DNA of 12,884 nucleotides from Chloroflexota bacterium. GTDB taxonomy: Bacteria; Chloroflexota; Dehalococcoidia; JACQGW01. The position numbers and the translations under genes are program-made. Position 1 is the first letter of the stretch. Each line of letters opens with the position of its first letter. Shown piece after piece: positions 5,392-12,869 of the stretch. The stretch covers positions 1-12,884 of the forward strand of contig JACQGW010000238.1 of NCBI GenBank assembly GCA_016199325.1. Reading direction: 5' to 3'. The notes below the pieces were generated by a model that searched no databases, was not told the origin of the DNA, and was given only the letters and a program-made list of their open reading frames with translations.

Positions 5392-5407
5392 GGCCTCGAG
5401 AGAGGCC
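5392..5407 (+). terminator. Hairpin immediately after the 102-aa gene
   Basis: GGCCTC-GAGA-GAGGCC, a perfect 6-bp stem with a 4-nt loop, starting three bases after the stop codon. It has no U-tract, so it is a weak terminator candidate. A second near-palindrome, AAGAGGACTGTCCCCTT, lies at 5424-5440. The stretch 5408-5502 shows no gene. Confidence 0.4.
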
Positions 5408-5502
5408 GAACTGCGAAGACGGCAAGAGGACTGTCCCCTTGCGTGGAAGTGAGGCGAACAGCAGGCGCGTTGCCGCGCTCCGCACCGCAACGCCCCCATG
5501 AG

Positions 5503-5642
5503 AACCCGCATGCAGAGACGCGGAGGCCGCGGGGCGCGGAGTGTCCGAGCCGCGAACGTGAGTGAGCCGTTCCCCGGCGCAGGAGCGGACCGCGCGCCGC
5601 GGAACGGCTCACTTCCGTTCGCGGCTCGGTTCGGAGGCCCCC
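5503..5642. repeat. ~140-bp palindromic dispersed repeat, copy 1
   Basis: A left shoulder (GCAGAGACGCGGAGGCCGCG) is followed by a 36-nt arm (5545-5580, starting CCGAGCCGCGAACGTGAG), a 13-nt loop and a complementary arm (5594-5629, ending TTCGCGGCTCGG), with 33 of 36 pairs matching. A right shoulder GGTTCGGAGGCCCCC follows. The whole unit recurs at 11799-11938 with the same order and spacing. There is no ORF or transposase inside. It behaves like a MITE, REP or ERIC-type element. Confidence 0.8.
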
Positions 5643-5802
5643 GCGGAAGTCGATCGCCAACCAGCGTGGTCGAGGCCCTGGCACCCGGGGGCGCACTTGC
5701 GAGTGTACACTACGAACCTGCGCGCTCAGCCTCCGCACCTCAGCATGCATCGTTACTCCAATTGACGTACTGGGACTTGGAGAGGAGGAGCCCGTGGCCT
5801 CG

Positions 5803-5831
5803 TTGACGACGCACCCGCTTCGTGCTATGTG
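5803..5831 (+). promoter_or_regulatory. Candidate promoter of the first kinase gene
   Basis: TTGACG (5803-5808), a 17-bp spacer and TATGTG (5826-5831): a good -35 but a poor -10. It would give a ~130-nt leader before the GTG start at 5966. It is the best candidate I see in the otherwise featureless gap 5643-5965, and it is not certain. Confidence 0.35.
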
Positions 5832-5965
5832 GTACCCATGTAGCAGGCCATTCGAGCTGGGATAGCATGACGCGCCCTTCACGGCGTGCTGGTAGGGGAC
5901 GGGGAGCGGCACTGGCCGTCTCCCGGTAGCGGCATGGTTGCGAGCGCTGCTAGGGGAGGTGTGCT

Positions 5966-8900
5966 GTGGCGGACGGGCTGATTGGCTGTGCCGAGGCCCG
6001 CGTTGCCGGCTGGGTCGCTGCAACCGTCAAGGCGGCGGAGGCGGCGGCCAAAGTCGCCGAAGCGGGTGAGCGAGCCGAGCGGGCGGCCGGGCTGGCCCAG
6101 GGGGTCGCACGCGTCGCCACGGCGCTGGCGCGTGAACGGGGGCTGGACCGGGTCATCGCCGTGGTGCTCGGCGAGTCGATGGATACGCTCGGCGCGCACG
6201 TCGCCAGCGTCTATCTTGCCGACCTGGAGCGCCGAGAGCTGAAGCTGGTCGGCAGCGCCGGCCTCCCGCCGGATCTCCTCGATCGCCTGGAACGGGTGCC
6301 GATGGATGCTCCTTCTCTCGCCGCCCGCGCCGCCGGCACCCGGCAGACCCAGATCGCCACGGACGCCGACCTCGACCCGTCATTCGCCCTCGCCCGCGAA
6401 GTGCTCGCTCGCACCGGCTGCGGCAGCATCGTTTCGGCGCCGCTCACCGCCTTTGGCGAGCTCGTGGGCGTCCTGACGTACGTCCGCCCCGAGCCCAGTG
6501 GGTTCACCCCGGAAGAGGCGACGGCCGTCCGCGCCATTGCCGAGGTTCTGGCCCTGAGCGTTGCCCACGCCAGGGCGGACGAGACCGAGCGGCGCCAGCG
6601 TGCCCGCCTGGAGGCGATCGGCCAGGCAGCTCTCGCGATCTCCGAGGAGTTGTTTCTCCCCCTGGTCCTCCAGACGATCGCCCAGCAGGCGCGCCGGGTC
6701 GCCAGCGCGCAGTATGCCGCGCTGAGCATCGCCGTTCATTTGGCGCAGCCGTCCGACGCCTGGGTCTGCGATGGAATGGAGGACGAGCAGGTTCGGGCTA
6801 TCGGCGCCTACCCCGGCTTTTTCGGGCTCCTGGGGGCCGTCGTGGCCGAGGGCCGGTCCATCCGACTGCGGGACGTGAAGGAGGACCAGCGCTTTGGCGG
6901 GCTACCGCCCGGACACCCGGAGATCACCAGCCTGCTCGGGGTGCCCATCGTCTACCAGGGTCAGCTCATCGGCAATCTCTTCCTGGCGAACAAGACCGGC
7001 GCCGAGGAGTTTGGCGAGGAGGACCAGTGGGCCATCGAGATCCTGGCCCTGCATGCGGCCCTGGCCGTCCAGCACGCGCGGGCCTACGAAGGGATGATCC
7101 GTGAGATCGGGGAGCGCAAGCGCGCCGAGACGGCGCTGCGGGAGAGTGAGGAGCGTTTCCGCCTCCTGGCCGAGCACGCCCAGGACATCATCTACCGCTA
7201 CCGACTGGCGCCGCCCCGGGGCTTCGAGTACATCAACCCGGTCGTCACGCAGGTGGTCGGCTACACCCCGGCGGAGCATTACGCCGACCCCGACCTGGCT
7301 TTCAAGCTCGTCCATCCGGACGACCGCCATCTGCTGCAAGCTATGGCACGCGGGCAGGTCGTTCCGCATCCGGTAATGCTGAGGTGGCTGCGCAAAGACG
7401 GGCAGACGATCTGGACGGAGCAGCACAACGTCCCGATCTATGATGAGGCAGGCCACCTGATCGCCGTCGAGGGCATCGCCCGCGACGTGACGGAGCGCAA
7501 GCGCCTCGAGGAGGACGAGCTCGCCGGCATCCTCGACAGCATCACCGATGCGTTCGTCGCGCTGGACCGCGAGGGGCGTTTCACCTATGTGAACCCGCGC
7601 GCCGAACAGATCCTGCAGCGACCGCGGGAGGAGCTCATCGGACGGAACGCCTGGACAGAGTTGCCGGAGGCCGTGAGCCTGCCGGCCTCCGCCGAGCTCC
7701 GGCGAGCCGCCGCCGAGCAGGTGACCGCCGAGGGCGAGGTGTTTTACGCGCCGCTCGGCGTCTGGCTGGAGATCCACGCCTACCCCGCCCGCGACGGGGT
7801 CTGCGTCTACTTTCGGGACGTGACCGAGCGGAGGCGGGCGGCGGAAGAGCACGCGCAGCTCATCCGCGAGCAGGCGGGGCGTGCGGCCGCCGAGGCGGCG
7901 CAGCGTCGCTTTGCCTTCCTCGCCGAAGCCAGCGCGCTGCTGGCCTCCTCGCTCGACTACGAGAAAACGCTCGCGCAGGTGGTCCGCCTGGCCGTCCCGA
8001 CCTTCGCCGATCGCTGCATCGTGAACATCTTCGACGAGGACGGGACGTACCGCCAGGTCGAGGCGGCCCACGTGGATCCTCGGAAAGCGGAGCTGCTCCG
8101 GGAGCTGCGGCGGCGCTACCCTCTCGGCCCCGGGCAGACGCACCCCGCCGTCCGGGCGCTCGAAACCGGCCGCCCCGTGTTCTACCCGGAATTGACCGAG
8201 TCGGTGCAGCGTGAGATTGCGCAGGATGAGGAGCACTTCAGGCTCATTCGAGAGATCGCCTCCAGGTCCGTCATGTGGGTGCCGCTGGTGGCCCGAGGGC
8301 GGACGCTCGGCGTCATCTCGTTCGGCATGGGCGAGTCGGGCCGCCGATACGAGCCGGCCGACCTGGCCCTGGCCGAGGAGATCGCCGGTCGCTGCGCCCT
8401 TGCCGTCGACAACGCCCGGCTCTATCGCGAGGCACGGGATGCCGTCCGCCTCCGCGACCACGTGCTCTCCTCCATCTCACACGACCTCAAGAACCCGCTG
8501 ACGCTGGTCAAGGGATACGCGCAGTTCCTGATGCGACAGGCAACCCGAGCCTCGCCGGCGGACACCGCCGGCCTGGTGCTGGACGGACTGAGGCGCATCG
8601 ACGAGACCGCGACGAGGATGTCTGAGCTGGTCGACGAGCTGCTCAGCGTCGCCCACCTCCAGGTAGGCCAGCAGCTCGCTCTCAACCGGCAGCCCACGGA
8701 TCTGGTTGCGCTCGCCGCGAAGGTCGCGACGCGGTACCGACAGGGGAAGACGCATCGCATCGCCGTGGATGCGGTCGTTCCGCAACTGGTCGGCGCCTGG
8801 GACCCCGGCCGACTGGAGCGCGTCCTCGACAACCTGCTCTCGAATGCGGTCAAGTACAGCCCGGGTGGCGGCGATGTCACCGTGCGCATTGCCGACGAGG

Positions 8901-9193
8901 AGAGCGCCGCAGGTCGATGGGCGGTCATCGAGGTGCGGGACCAGGGGCTCGGGATCCCGGCGGCGGACCAGCCCCGTATCTTCGAGCCCTTCTACCGAGG
9001 TCGGAGCGCCTCCAGCCAGATCCCCGGAACCGGGCTCGGGCTGCCGGTCGTCCGGCAGATCGTCGAGCGCCACGGCGGGACCGTCGCGGTCGAGAGCGCC
9101 GAGGGCGCGGGGACCACCTTCACGGTCCGATTGCCGGTCGCGCCGCCGAACGAGACCCCGGGCCGGACGGCGGGAACTCGTAGGAACTCGTAG
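5966..9193 (+). CDS. Multi-sensor hybrid-free histidine kinase (GAF-GAF-PAS-PAS-GAF-HisKA-HATPase), 1075 aa
   Basis: Cytosolic sensor kinase with no membrane segment. Order: N-terminal helical segment (12-45); GAF1 (~48-204); GAF2 (~220-375); PAS1 (~395-512, ending IARDVTERKR); PAS2 (~518-622); GAF3 (~655-825); HisKA with phospho-acceptor His839 in SSISHDLKNPLTLVKGYAQF; HATPase with N-box Asn960 (LDNLLSNAVKYSP), G1 DQGLGIP (Asp992) and G2 GTGLGLPVVRQ near 1019. All catalytic motifs look intact. GAF2 carries LPPGHPEITSLLGVPI, like the haem-binding GAF of DevS/DosT, with His317 at the haem-ligand position. There is no receiver domain, so a partner response regulator lies elsewhere. Start GTG 5966 follows GGAGGT by five bases, and an in-frame TAG at 5951 excludes anything longer. 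The last codons run into a decamer repeat. Followed by a paralogous kinase. Confidence 0.93.
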   Translation: MADGLIGCAEARVAGWVAATVKAAEAAAKVAEAGERAERAAGLAQGVARVATALARERGLDRVIAVVLGESMDTLGAHVASVYLADLERRELKLVGSAGLPPDLLDRLERVPMDAPSLAARAAGTRQTQIATDADLDPSFALAREVLARTGCGSIVSAPLTAFGELVGVLTYVRPEPSGFTPEEATAVRAIAEVLALSVAHARADETERRQRARLEAIGQAALAISEELFLPLVLQTIAQQARRVASAQYAALSIAVHLAQPSDAWVCDGMEDEQVRAIGAYPGFFGLLGAVVAEGRSIRLRDVKEDQRFGGLPPGHPEITSLLGVPIVYQGQLIGNLFLANKTGAEEFGEEDQWAIEILALHAALAVQHARAYEGMIREIGERKRAETALRESEERFRLLAEHAQDIIYRYRLAPPRGFEYINPVVTQVVGYTPAEHYADPDLAFKLVHPDDRHLLQAMARGQVVPHPVMLRWLRKDGQTIWTEQHNVPIYDEAGHLIAVEGIARDVTERKRLEEDELAGILDSITDAFVALDREGRFTYVNPRAEQILQRPREELIGRNAWTELPEAVSLPASAELRRAAAEQVTAEGEVFYAPLGVWLEIHAYPARDGVCVYFRDVTERRRAAEEHAQLIREQAGRAAAEAAQRRFAFLAEASALLASSLDYEKTLAQVVRLAVPTFADRCIVNIFDEDGTYRQVEAAHVDPRKAELLRELRRRYPLGPGQTHPAVRALETGRPVFYPELTESVQREIAQDEEHFRLIREIASRSVMWVPLVARGRTLGVISFGMGESGRRYEPADLALAEEIAGRCALAVDNARLYREARDAVRLRDHVLSSISHDLKNPLTLVKGYAQFLMRQATRASPADTAGLVLDGLRRIDETATRMSELVDELLSVAHLQVGQQLALNRQPTDLVALAAKVATRYRQGKTHRIAVDAVVPQLVGAWDPGRLERVLDNLLSNAVKYSPGGGDVTVRIADEESAAGRWAVIEVRDQGLGIPAADQPRIFEPFYRGRSASSQIPGTGLGLPVVRQIVERHGGTVAVESAEGAGTTFTVRLPVAPPNETPGRTAGTRRNS

Positions 9194-9202
9194 GAACTCA
9201 AG
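9173..9202 (+). repeat. 10-bp tandem repeat (GGAACTCGTA) spanning the kinase stop codon
   Basis: GGAACTCGTA twice, then GGAACTCAAG, in phase across the end of the first kinase. The array encodes its last residues (TRRNS) and supplies its TAG stop. The same decamer family lies directly 3' of the 266-aa gene (3617-3650). Confidence 0.65.
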
Positions 9203-9205
9203 GAA

Positions 9206-9325
9206 GTCGCGAGCCCTTTGTCATGGTGAGCCGCAGCGAAGCATCTCCCCGGCTCACTTGGGGAGCTTGTATGAGGTCGCGGGCCCTCAGACATGGTGAG
9301 CCGCAGCGAAGCATATCCCCGGCTC
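9206..9325. repeat. Two 50-bp direct repeats, 70-bp period, in the inter-kinase gap
   Basis: Copies at 9206-9255 and 9276-9325 share GTCGCG(A/G)GCCCT and, identically, CATGGTGAGCCGCAGCGAAG followed by CAT(C/A)TCCCCGGCTC; only a few positions differ. Between them, CTCCCC (9245-9250) can pair with GGGGAG (9260-9265). There is no ORF of note. Only two copies are seen and the sequence is not CRISPR-like. The remaining gap, 9326-9531, holds the CATGACG repeat and no other recognisable element. Confidence 0.65.
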
Positions 9326-9388
9326 GACCGGGCGGCGACCAGGCTCATCGCCTCGCACCGCGCCGCAGATCTCCCAGGAACCCTCCAC

Positions 9389-9408
9389 GGCATGACGCAT
9401 GACGCACC
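9389..9408. repeat. CATGACG tandem unit upstream of the second kinase
   Basis: GGCATGACGCATGACGCACC is the reverse-complement counterpart of the CATGCGTCATGCGTCATT unit at 3536-3553, indicating a dispersed short repeat family. Confidence 0.45.
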
Positions 9409-9531
9409 GCCCCTCAGAACCACAGCGCGACCGGCCTGTGCCCAGCCTGGCAGGGAGTCAGGCAAGCGTGGCGATGATCTTGCCTCAAACTGGAACAGCC
9501 CGACAGAACTCATCACTGGGGGAGAGGTGCG

Positions 9532-11724
9532 ATGTCCGAACGCTTGACGATTCAGGTGGAGCAACGGGTTGCCGGCTGGGCGACCGCGACGGTCAAGGCA
9601 TCGGAGGCGGCGGCCAAGGTCGCGGAGGCGGGCGAGCGAGCCGAGCGGGCGCTCCGCGCTGCAGAAGCCATCGCCCGCGTGGCGACGGCGGTGGCGCGCG
9701 AGCGCGAGCTGGGACGAGTCATCTCGGCGGTGCTGGAGCAGGCGATGGACACTCTGGGTGCGCGGGTCGCCTTCGTCCACCTGGCCGACGAGGAGCGCCG
9801 CGACCTCCGGCTGGCCGGCCACCGAAGCCTGCCGGCCTATATCGCCGGCCGTCTGGCCGTCGTATCCGTCGAATCGCTGCTCCTGGCGGCCCAGGCCGCC
9901 CGTACCGAGCAGATCCAGACCGTCGGGAATCTCGACGACCTGGAGCGCTCATGGGCGACCGACCGCGAGATCCTCACCCGGACCCGTTCCAGGAGCATGC
10001 TCTCGATGCCCCTCATCGCCTTTGGCCAGCTCGTCGGCGTGCTGACCTGCACACGTGCGGAGCCCCGTTACGTCTCGCGGGAGGACCTGGCGACCTGCCA
10101 CACCATTGCCGAGATGTTCGCCGTGAGCATCGCCCACGCCCGAGCGTACGAGTCGGAGTGCTGGCTGCGGGCGCAGCTTCAGACAATGCTGGCGAACACG
10201 CTTCAGGACATGACCGAACGCCAGCGAGCGGCGGAGGCGCTGCGGCAGAGCGAGGAGCGTTTCCGGCTGCTGGCGGAGAACAGCCCGGACGTCATCTACC
10301 GCATCCAGATCGCGCCGGACCGCCGGTTCGAGTATGTCAGCCCGGCAGTCGCCCAGATCACAGGCTACTCGCCGGACGAGTTCTATGCCGACCCCGATCT
10401 GCCGTTCAAGATCGTGCATCCCGACGATCGGCCTCTGGTTGAATCGGTTTTCCGGTCGCCCGCGGCGTTCGCCAACCCGTTCACCCTGCGCTGGATCCGC
10501 AAGGACGGGGCGCTGGTCTGGACGGAGCAGTGGAGTGTGCCGATCTGCGACAACGCGGGCAACGTCGTGGCGATGGCGGGCATCGCCCGCGACATCACCG
10601 AGCGCCGCCGAGCAGACGAGGAGCGCGAGCGGCTGCTCGCTCAGCTCGACGCCGAGCGGCAGTGGCTCCACACCGTCATCGATCGCTCGCCGGTCGGGAT
10701 CATTCTCGTCGAGGGGGCGGCCGGCGAGCGGATCGTGGCCAATCGCTGGGCCGAGCGACTATTTGGCCGACCGATCTCGCCCGAGCGCGGCATTGCTCAA
10801 CTGGTCGGGCAGGTCTATTGTCCCGATGGCACGCCGCTCTCGCTGGAGGAGCTGCGAGCGAGCCGTGCGCTGCGCGGCGAAACTGTTACGGGGCGGGAGC
10901 TGGTCATCCGCCGGCCCGATGGGCGGACCGTTCCGGCGCTGGTGAGCACCGGGCCGATTCGGAGCCCGGCCGGCGACGTCATCGGAGCGGTCATCATCCT
11001 CGAGGACATCACCCCTATTAAGGAGCTGGAGCGGCTGCGCGAGGAGTGGACGTCGATCGTCGCCCACGATCTGCGGCAGCCGGTGACGGTGATCACCGGC
11101 TACGCCTCGCTGCTGGCCCGGGAGCACGATGGCCCGCCTGGCCCGGCCAGGGCGAAGATCGAGCACATCCTCGCCAGCGCCTGCCAACTGAACCGGATGA
11201 TCGCCGATCTGCTCGACGTCTCCCGCATCGAATCGCGGCGCCTCCAGATCGAGCGGCGGCCGGTGGACCTGTCGAGCCTGGTCGGGGCCGTGGTCGAGCG
11301 GGCGGTGGCGGCCAACCCCAATAATCCCATCCGCGTCGAGATGGACGGGGGGCTGCCGCGGCTGGCGGCCGACCCCGAGCGGCTAGAGCAGGTCCTGGTC
11401 AATCTCCTCTCCAACGCTGCCAAGTACGGCAGCCCGGGCAGCGAGATCCTGGTGCGTGTTGCGCGTCGCGATGGCGAGATCGAGGTCGCCGTGACGAACC
11501 GTGGGAAGGGTATCCGGCCCGAGGATCTGCCCCGGATCTTCGAGCGCTTTCACCGGACCGGTCTGGCGCGGGAGGAACGCGTCGCCGGCCTTGGACTGGG
11601 GCTCTACATCGCCAAGGGGCTGGTGGAGGCCCACGGCGGCCGCATCTGGGCCCAGAGCGTTCCCGACGAGACGACGACGTTCCACTTCACGCTCCCGCGC
11701 GACAACGGCGGGTCGAACCGTTGA
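9532..11724 (+). CDS. Sensor histidine kinase (GAF-PAS-PAS-HisKA-HATPase), 730 aa, paralogue of the preceding kinase
   Basis: Order: N-terminal helical segment (12-45), nearly identical to that of the upstream kinase; GAF (~48-204); PAS1 (~240-357, EERFRLLAENSPDVIYRI to IARDITERRR); a short coiled linker; PAS2 (~375-495, ending LEDITPIKELER); HisKA with His512 in SIVAHDLRQPVTVITGYASL; HATPase with N-box Asn628 (LVNLLSNAAKYGS), G1 NRGKGI and G2 GLGLGLYIAKG. The G1 box has Asn where most kinases have Asp. Soluble, no receiver domain. It lacks the second and third GAF domains of its neighbour, so duplication was followed by domain loss or gain. ATG 9532 is preceded by GGGGGAGAGGTG. The 338-bp gap after the first kinase contains repeats, so co-transcription is possible but unproven. 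The partner regulator is not in the window. Confidence 0.93.
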   Translation: MSERLTIQVEQRVAGWATATVKASEAAAKVAEAGERAERALRAAEAIARVATAVARERELGRVISAVLEQAMDTLGARVAFVHLADEERRDLRLAGHRSLPAYIAGRLAVVSVESLLLAAQAARTEQIQTVGNLDDLERSWATDREILTRTRSRSMLSMPLIAFGQLVGVLTCTRAEPRYVSREDLATCHTIAEMFAVSIAHARAYESECWLRAQLQTMLANTLQDMTERQRAAEALRQSEERFRLLAENSPDVIYRIQIAPDRRFEYVSPAVAQITGYSPDEFYADPDLPFKIVHPDDRPLVESVFRSPAAFANPFTLRWIRKDGALVWTEQWSVPICDNAGNVVAMAGIARDITERRRADEERERLLAQLDAERQWLHTVIDRSPVGIILVEGAAGERIVANRWAERLFGRPISPERGIAQLVGQVYCPDGTPLSLEELRASRALRGETVTGRELVIRRPDGRTVPALVSTGPIRSPAGDVIGAVIILEDITPIKELERLREEWTSIVAHDLRQPVTVITGYASLLAREHDGPPGPARAKIEHILASACQLNRMIADLLDVSRIESRRLQIERRPVDLSSLVGAVVERAVAANPNNPIRVEMDGGLPRLAADPERLEQVLVNLLSNAAKYGSPGSEILVRVARRDGEIEVAVTNRGKGIRPEDLPRIFERFHRTGLAREERVAGLGLGLYIAKGLVEAHGGRIWAQSVPDETTTFHFTLPRDNGGSNR

Positions 11725-11802
11725 ACCGCCAGGGCGCCAAGAACGCCAAGTGAGAGGTTTCCGGTTTCTGGCTCTCTCCTTCCGAACCAGAAACCAGAAA
11801 CC
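11721..11802. repeat. Short repeats after the second kinase, including a 16-bp GGTTTCTGG inverted repeat
   Basis: First TTGAACCGCCAGGGCGCCAA then GAACGCCAAG, a repetitive GCCAAG motif starting at the stop codon. Then GGTTTCCGGTTTCTGG (11756-11771) faces CCAGAAACCAGAAACC (11787-11802), complementary at 15 of 16 positions around a 15-nt loop. The units match those at 4529-4590. The hairpin could also serve as the kinase transcript 3' end, but has no U-tract. Confidence 0.55.
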
Positions 11803-11938
11803 CGCACGCGGAGACGCGGAGGCCGCGGAGCGCGGAGTATCCGAGCCGCGAACGTGAGTGAGCCGTTCCCCGGCGCGCGGTCCGCACCGGCGCCGGGGAA
11901 CGGCTCACTCACGTTCGCGGCTCGGTTCGGTGGCCCCC
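11799..11938. repeat. ~140-bp palindromic dispersed repeat, copy 2 (36-bp perfect inverted repeat)
   Basis: Arms at 11841-11876 (CCGAGCCGCGAACGTGAGTG...) and 11890-11925 (...CTCACGTTCGCGGCTCGG) are perfectly complementary over 36 bp around a 13-nt loop. The same shoulders as copy 1 flank them (CGGAGACGCGGAGGCCGCGG left, GGTTCGGTGGCCCCC right). It lies between convergent genes, a few bases from the amidase stop, where it may also terminate transcription from both sides. Confidence 0.85.
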
Positions 11939-11945
11939 TCCGGCT

Positions 11946-12788
11946 CTACCGGCTTGCCCCGGCGTGGACCGCGTCGGGCCAGTGGTAGGCGGACGGCCGG
12001 CGGTTCTGGAGCGATGGCAGCTCGCGGCGGATCCTGGCGAGCTGCTCCATGTCCAGGTCGGCGCTGACGACGGTCGGGACGTCAGGCGCGCTGGCCAGGA
12101 CCAGCCCCCAGGGATCGACGATCAGGCTGCGCCCGTAGCAGGTCCGGTCCGGCGGGTGCTTGCCCACCTGCGCGGGTGCGACGACGAAGCACTGGTTCTC
12201 AATCGCCCGCGCCCGAATGAGCACTTCCCAGTGGTCTTTGCCGGTGAACATCGTGAAGGCGGCCGGGATGAAGAGGACCTGGGCGCCTTTCAGCGCGAGA
12301 ATCCGGTAGAGCTCCGGGAAGCGCAGATCGTAGCAGATGGTCAGCCCGCAGCCCACGCCGTCGATCGACAGGTTGACGACCTCGTGCCCTGCCTCAATCG
12401 TCGCCGACTCCATCGCCGTCACCTGTCCGGCGATCTCGATGTCGAACAGATGGATTTTGCGGTAGCGCGCGACGATCTCGCCGGCCGGGTCCAGGACGAC
12501 GGTCGTGTTAAAGAGCTTCGGCGTCTCGGGCGAGCGCTCGGCGATGCTGCCGCAGTGGATGGTCACACCGCGCCGGCGGGCCAGCGCGCTCAGGCGCTCA
12601 ATCGTGGGCCCCGGGATCGGCTCGGCGTTGGCGGCGTGGCCCTGGGCCGGACCGAGGTAGTTGAAGTACTCCGGCAGCGCGATGACGCTGGCGCCAAGGT
12701 CGGCGGCCCGACCGATCAGATCCTCGGCTGCCCGCAGGTTCGCCTCTTTGTCGGCCCCGGTGTTCATCTGGACGGCGGCCACTCTCAT
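11946..12788 (-). CDS. Carbon-nitrogen hydrolase (nitrilase superfamily amidase, NIT1/NIT2-like)
   Basis: 280 aa, the usual length for single-domain members. The Glu-Lys-Cys catalytic triad is present: Glu40 in ALPEYFNYLG, Lys111 in RYRKIHLFDIEIAG, Cys152 in TICYDLRFPEL. The late motif GRSLIVDPWGLVLA is also present. The KIHLFD and CYDLRFPE wording places it with omega-amidase (NIT2) and deaminated-glutathione amidase (NIT1) relatives, enzymes that hydrolyse small carboxylic-acid amides as metabolite repair. The exact substrate cannot be read from sequence. Cytosolic, no signal peptide. ATG 12788 follows GGAGGT (12800-12795) by six bases, and a good promoter lies just upstream, so it is transcribed alone in the window, converging on the second kinase. 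Unrelated in function to the kinases as far as can be seen. Confidence 0.92.
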   Translation of the reverse strand: MRVAAVQMNTGADKEANLRAAEDLIGRAADLGASVIALPEYFNYLGPAQGHAANAEPIPGPTIERLSALARRRGVTIHCGSIAERSPETPKLFNTTVVLDPAGEIVARYRKIHLFDIEIAGQVTAMESATIEAGHEVVNLSIDGVGCGLTICYDLRFPELYRILALKGAQVLFIPAAFTMFTGKDHWEVLIRARAIENQCFVVAPAQVGKHPPDRTCYGRSLIVDPWGLVLASAPDVPTVVSADLDMEQLARIRRELPSLQNRRPSAYHWPDAVHAGASR

Positions 12789-12817
12789 CTTGCAACCTCC
12801 CAGGTTTCCTGGCAGTT

Positions 12818-12846
12818 ATCATACGGCCTGGCGGAACGCCATGCAA
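12818..12846 (-). promoter_or_regulatory. SigA-type promoter of the amidase gene
   Basis: On the minus strand TTGCAT (12846-12841), a 17-bp spacer and TATGAT (12823-12818). It predicts a start near 12811 and a short leader (~23 nt) before the ATG at 12788. Confidence 0.7.
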
Positions 12847-12869
12847 CAGGACTGACGGGTTCGCAGTTG

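Noticed and set aside
5385..6023. 212-codon minus-strand frame spanning the palindromic repeat
   Set aside because: The translation is a run of Arg/Pro/Ser with no motif, and it contains the repeat element. The absence of stops reflects GC content.
6902..8461. 519-codon minus-strand frame inside the first kinase
   Set aside because: Shadow frame antisense to intact GAF/PAS domains.
9206..9325. Possible CRISPR array
   Set aside because: Only two repeat units, too long, with a hairpin-bearing 20-bp spacer and no cas genes nearby.
9399..10442. 347-codon plus-strand frame overlapping the start of the second kinase
   Set aside because: Out-of-frame shadow; the kinase frame has the SD and conserved domains.
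5966..11724. Hybrid kinase or adjacent response regulator
   Set aside because: No receiver-domain Asp/Lys signature is found in either kinase or in the flanking genes; the downstream gene is a nitrilase-fold amidase.
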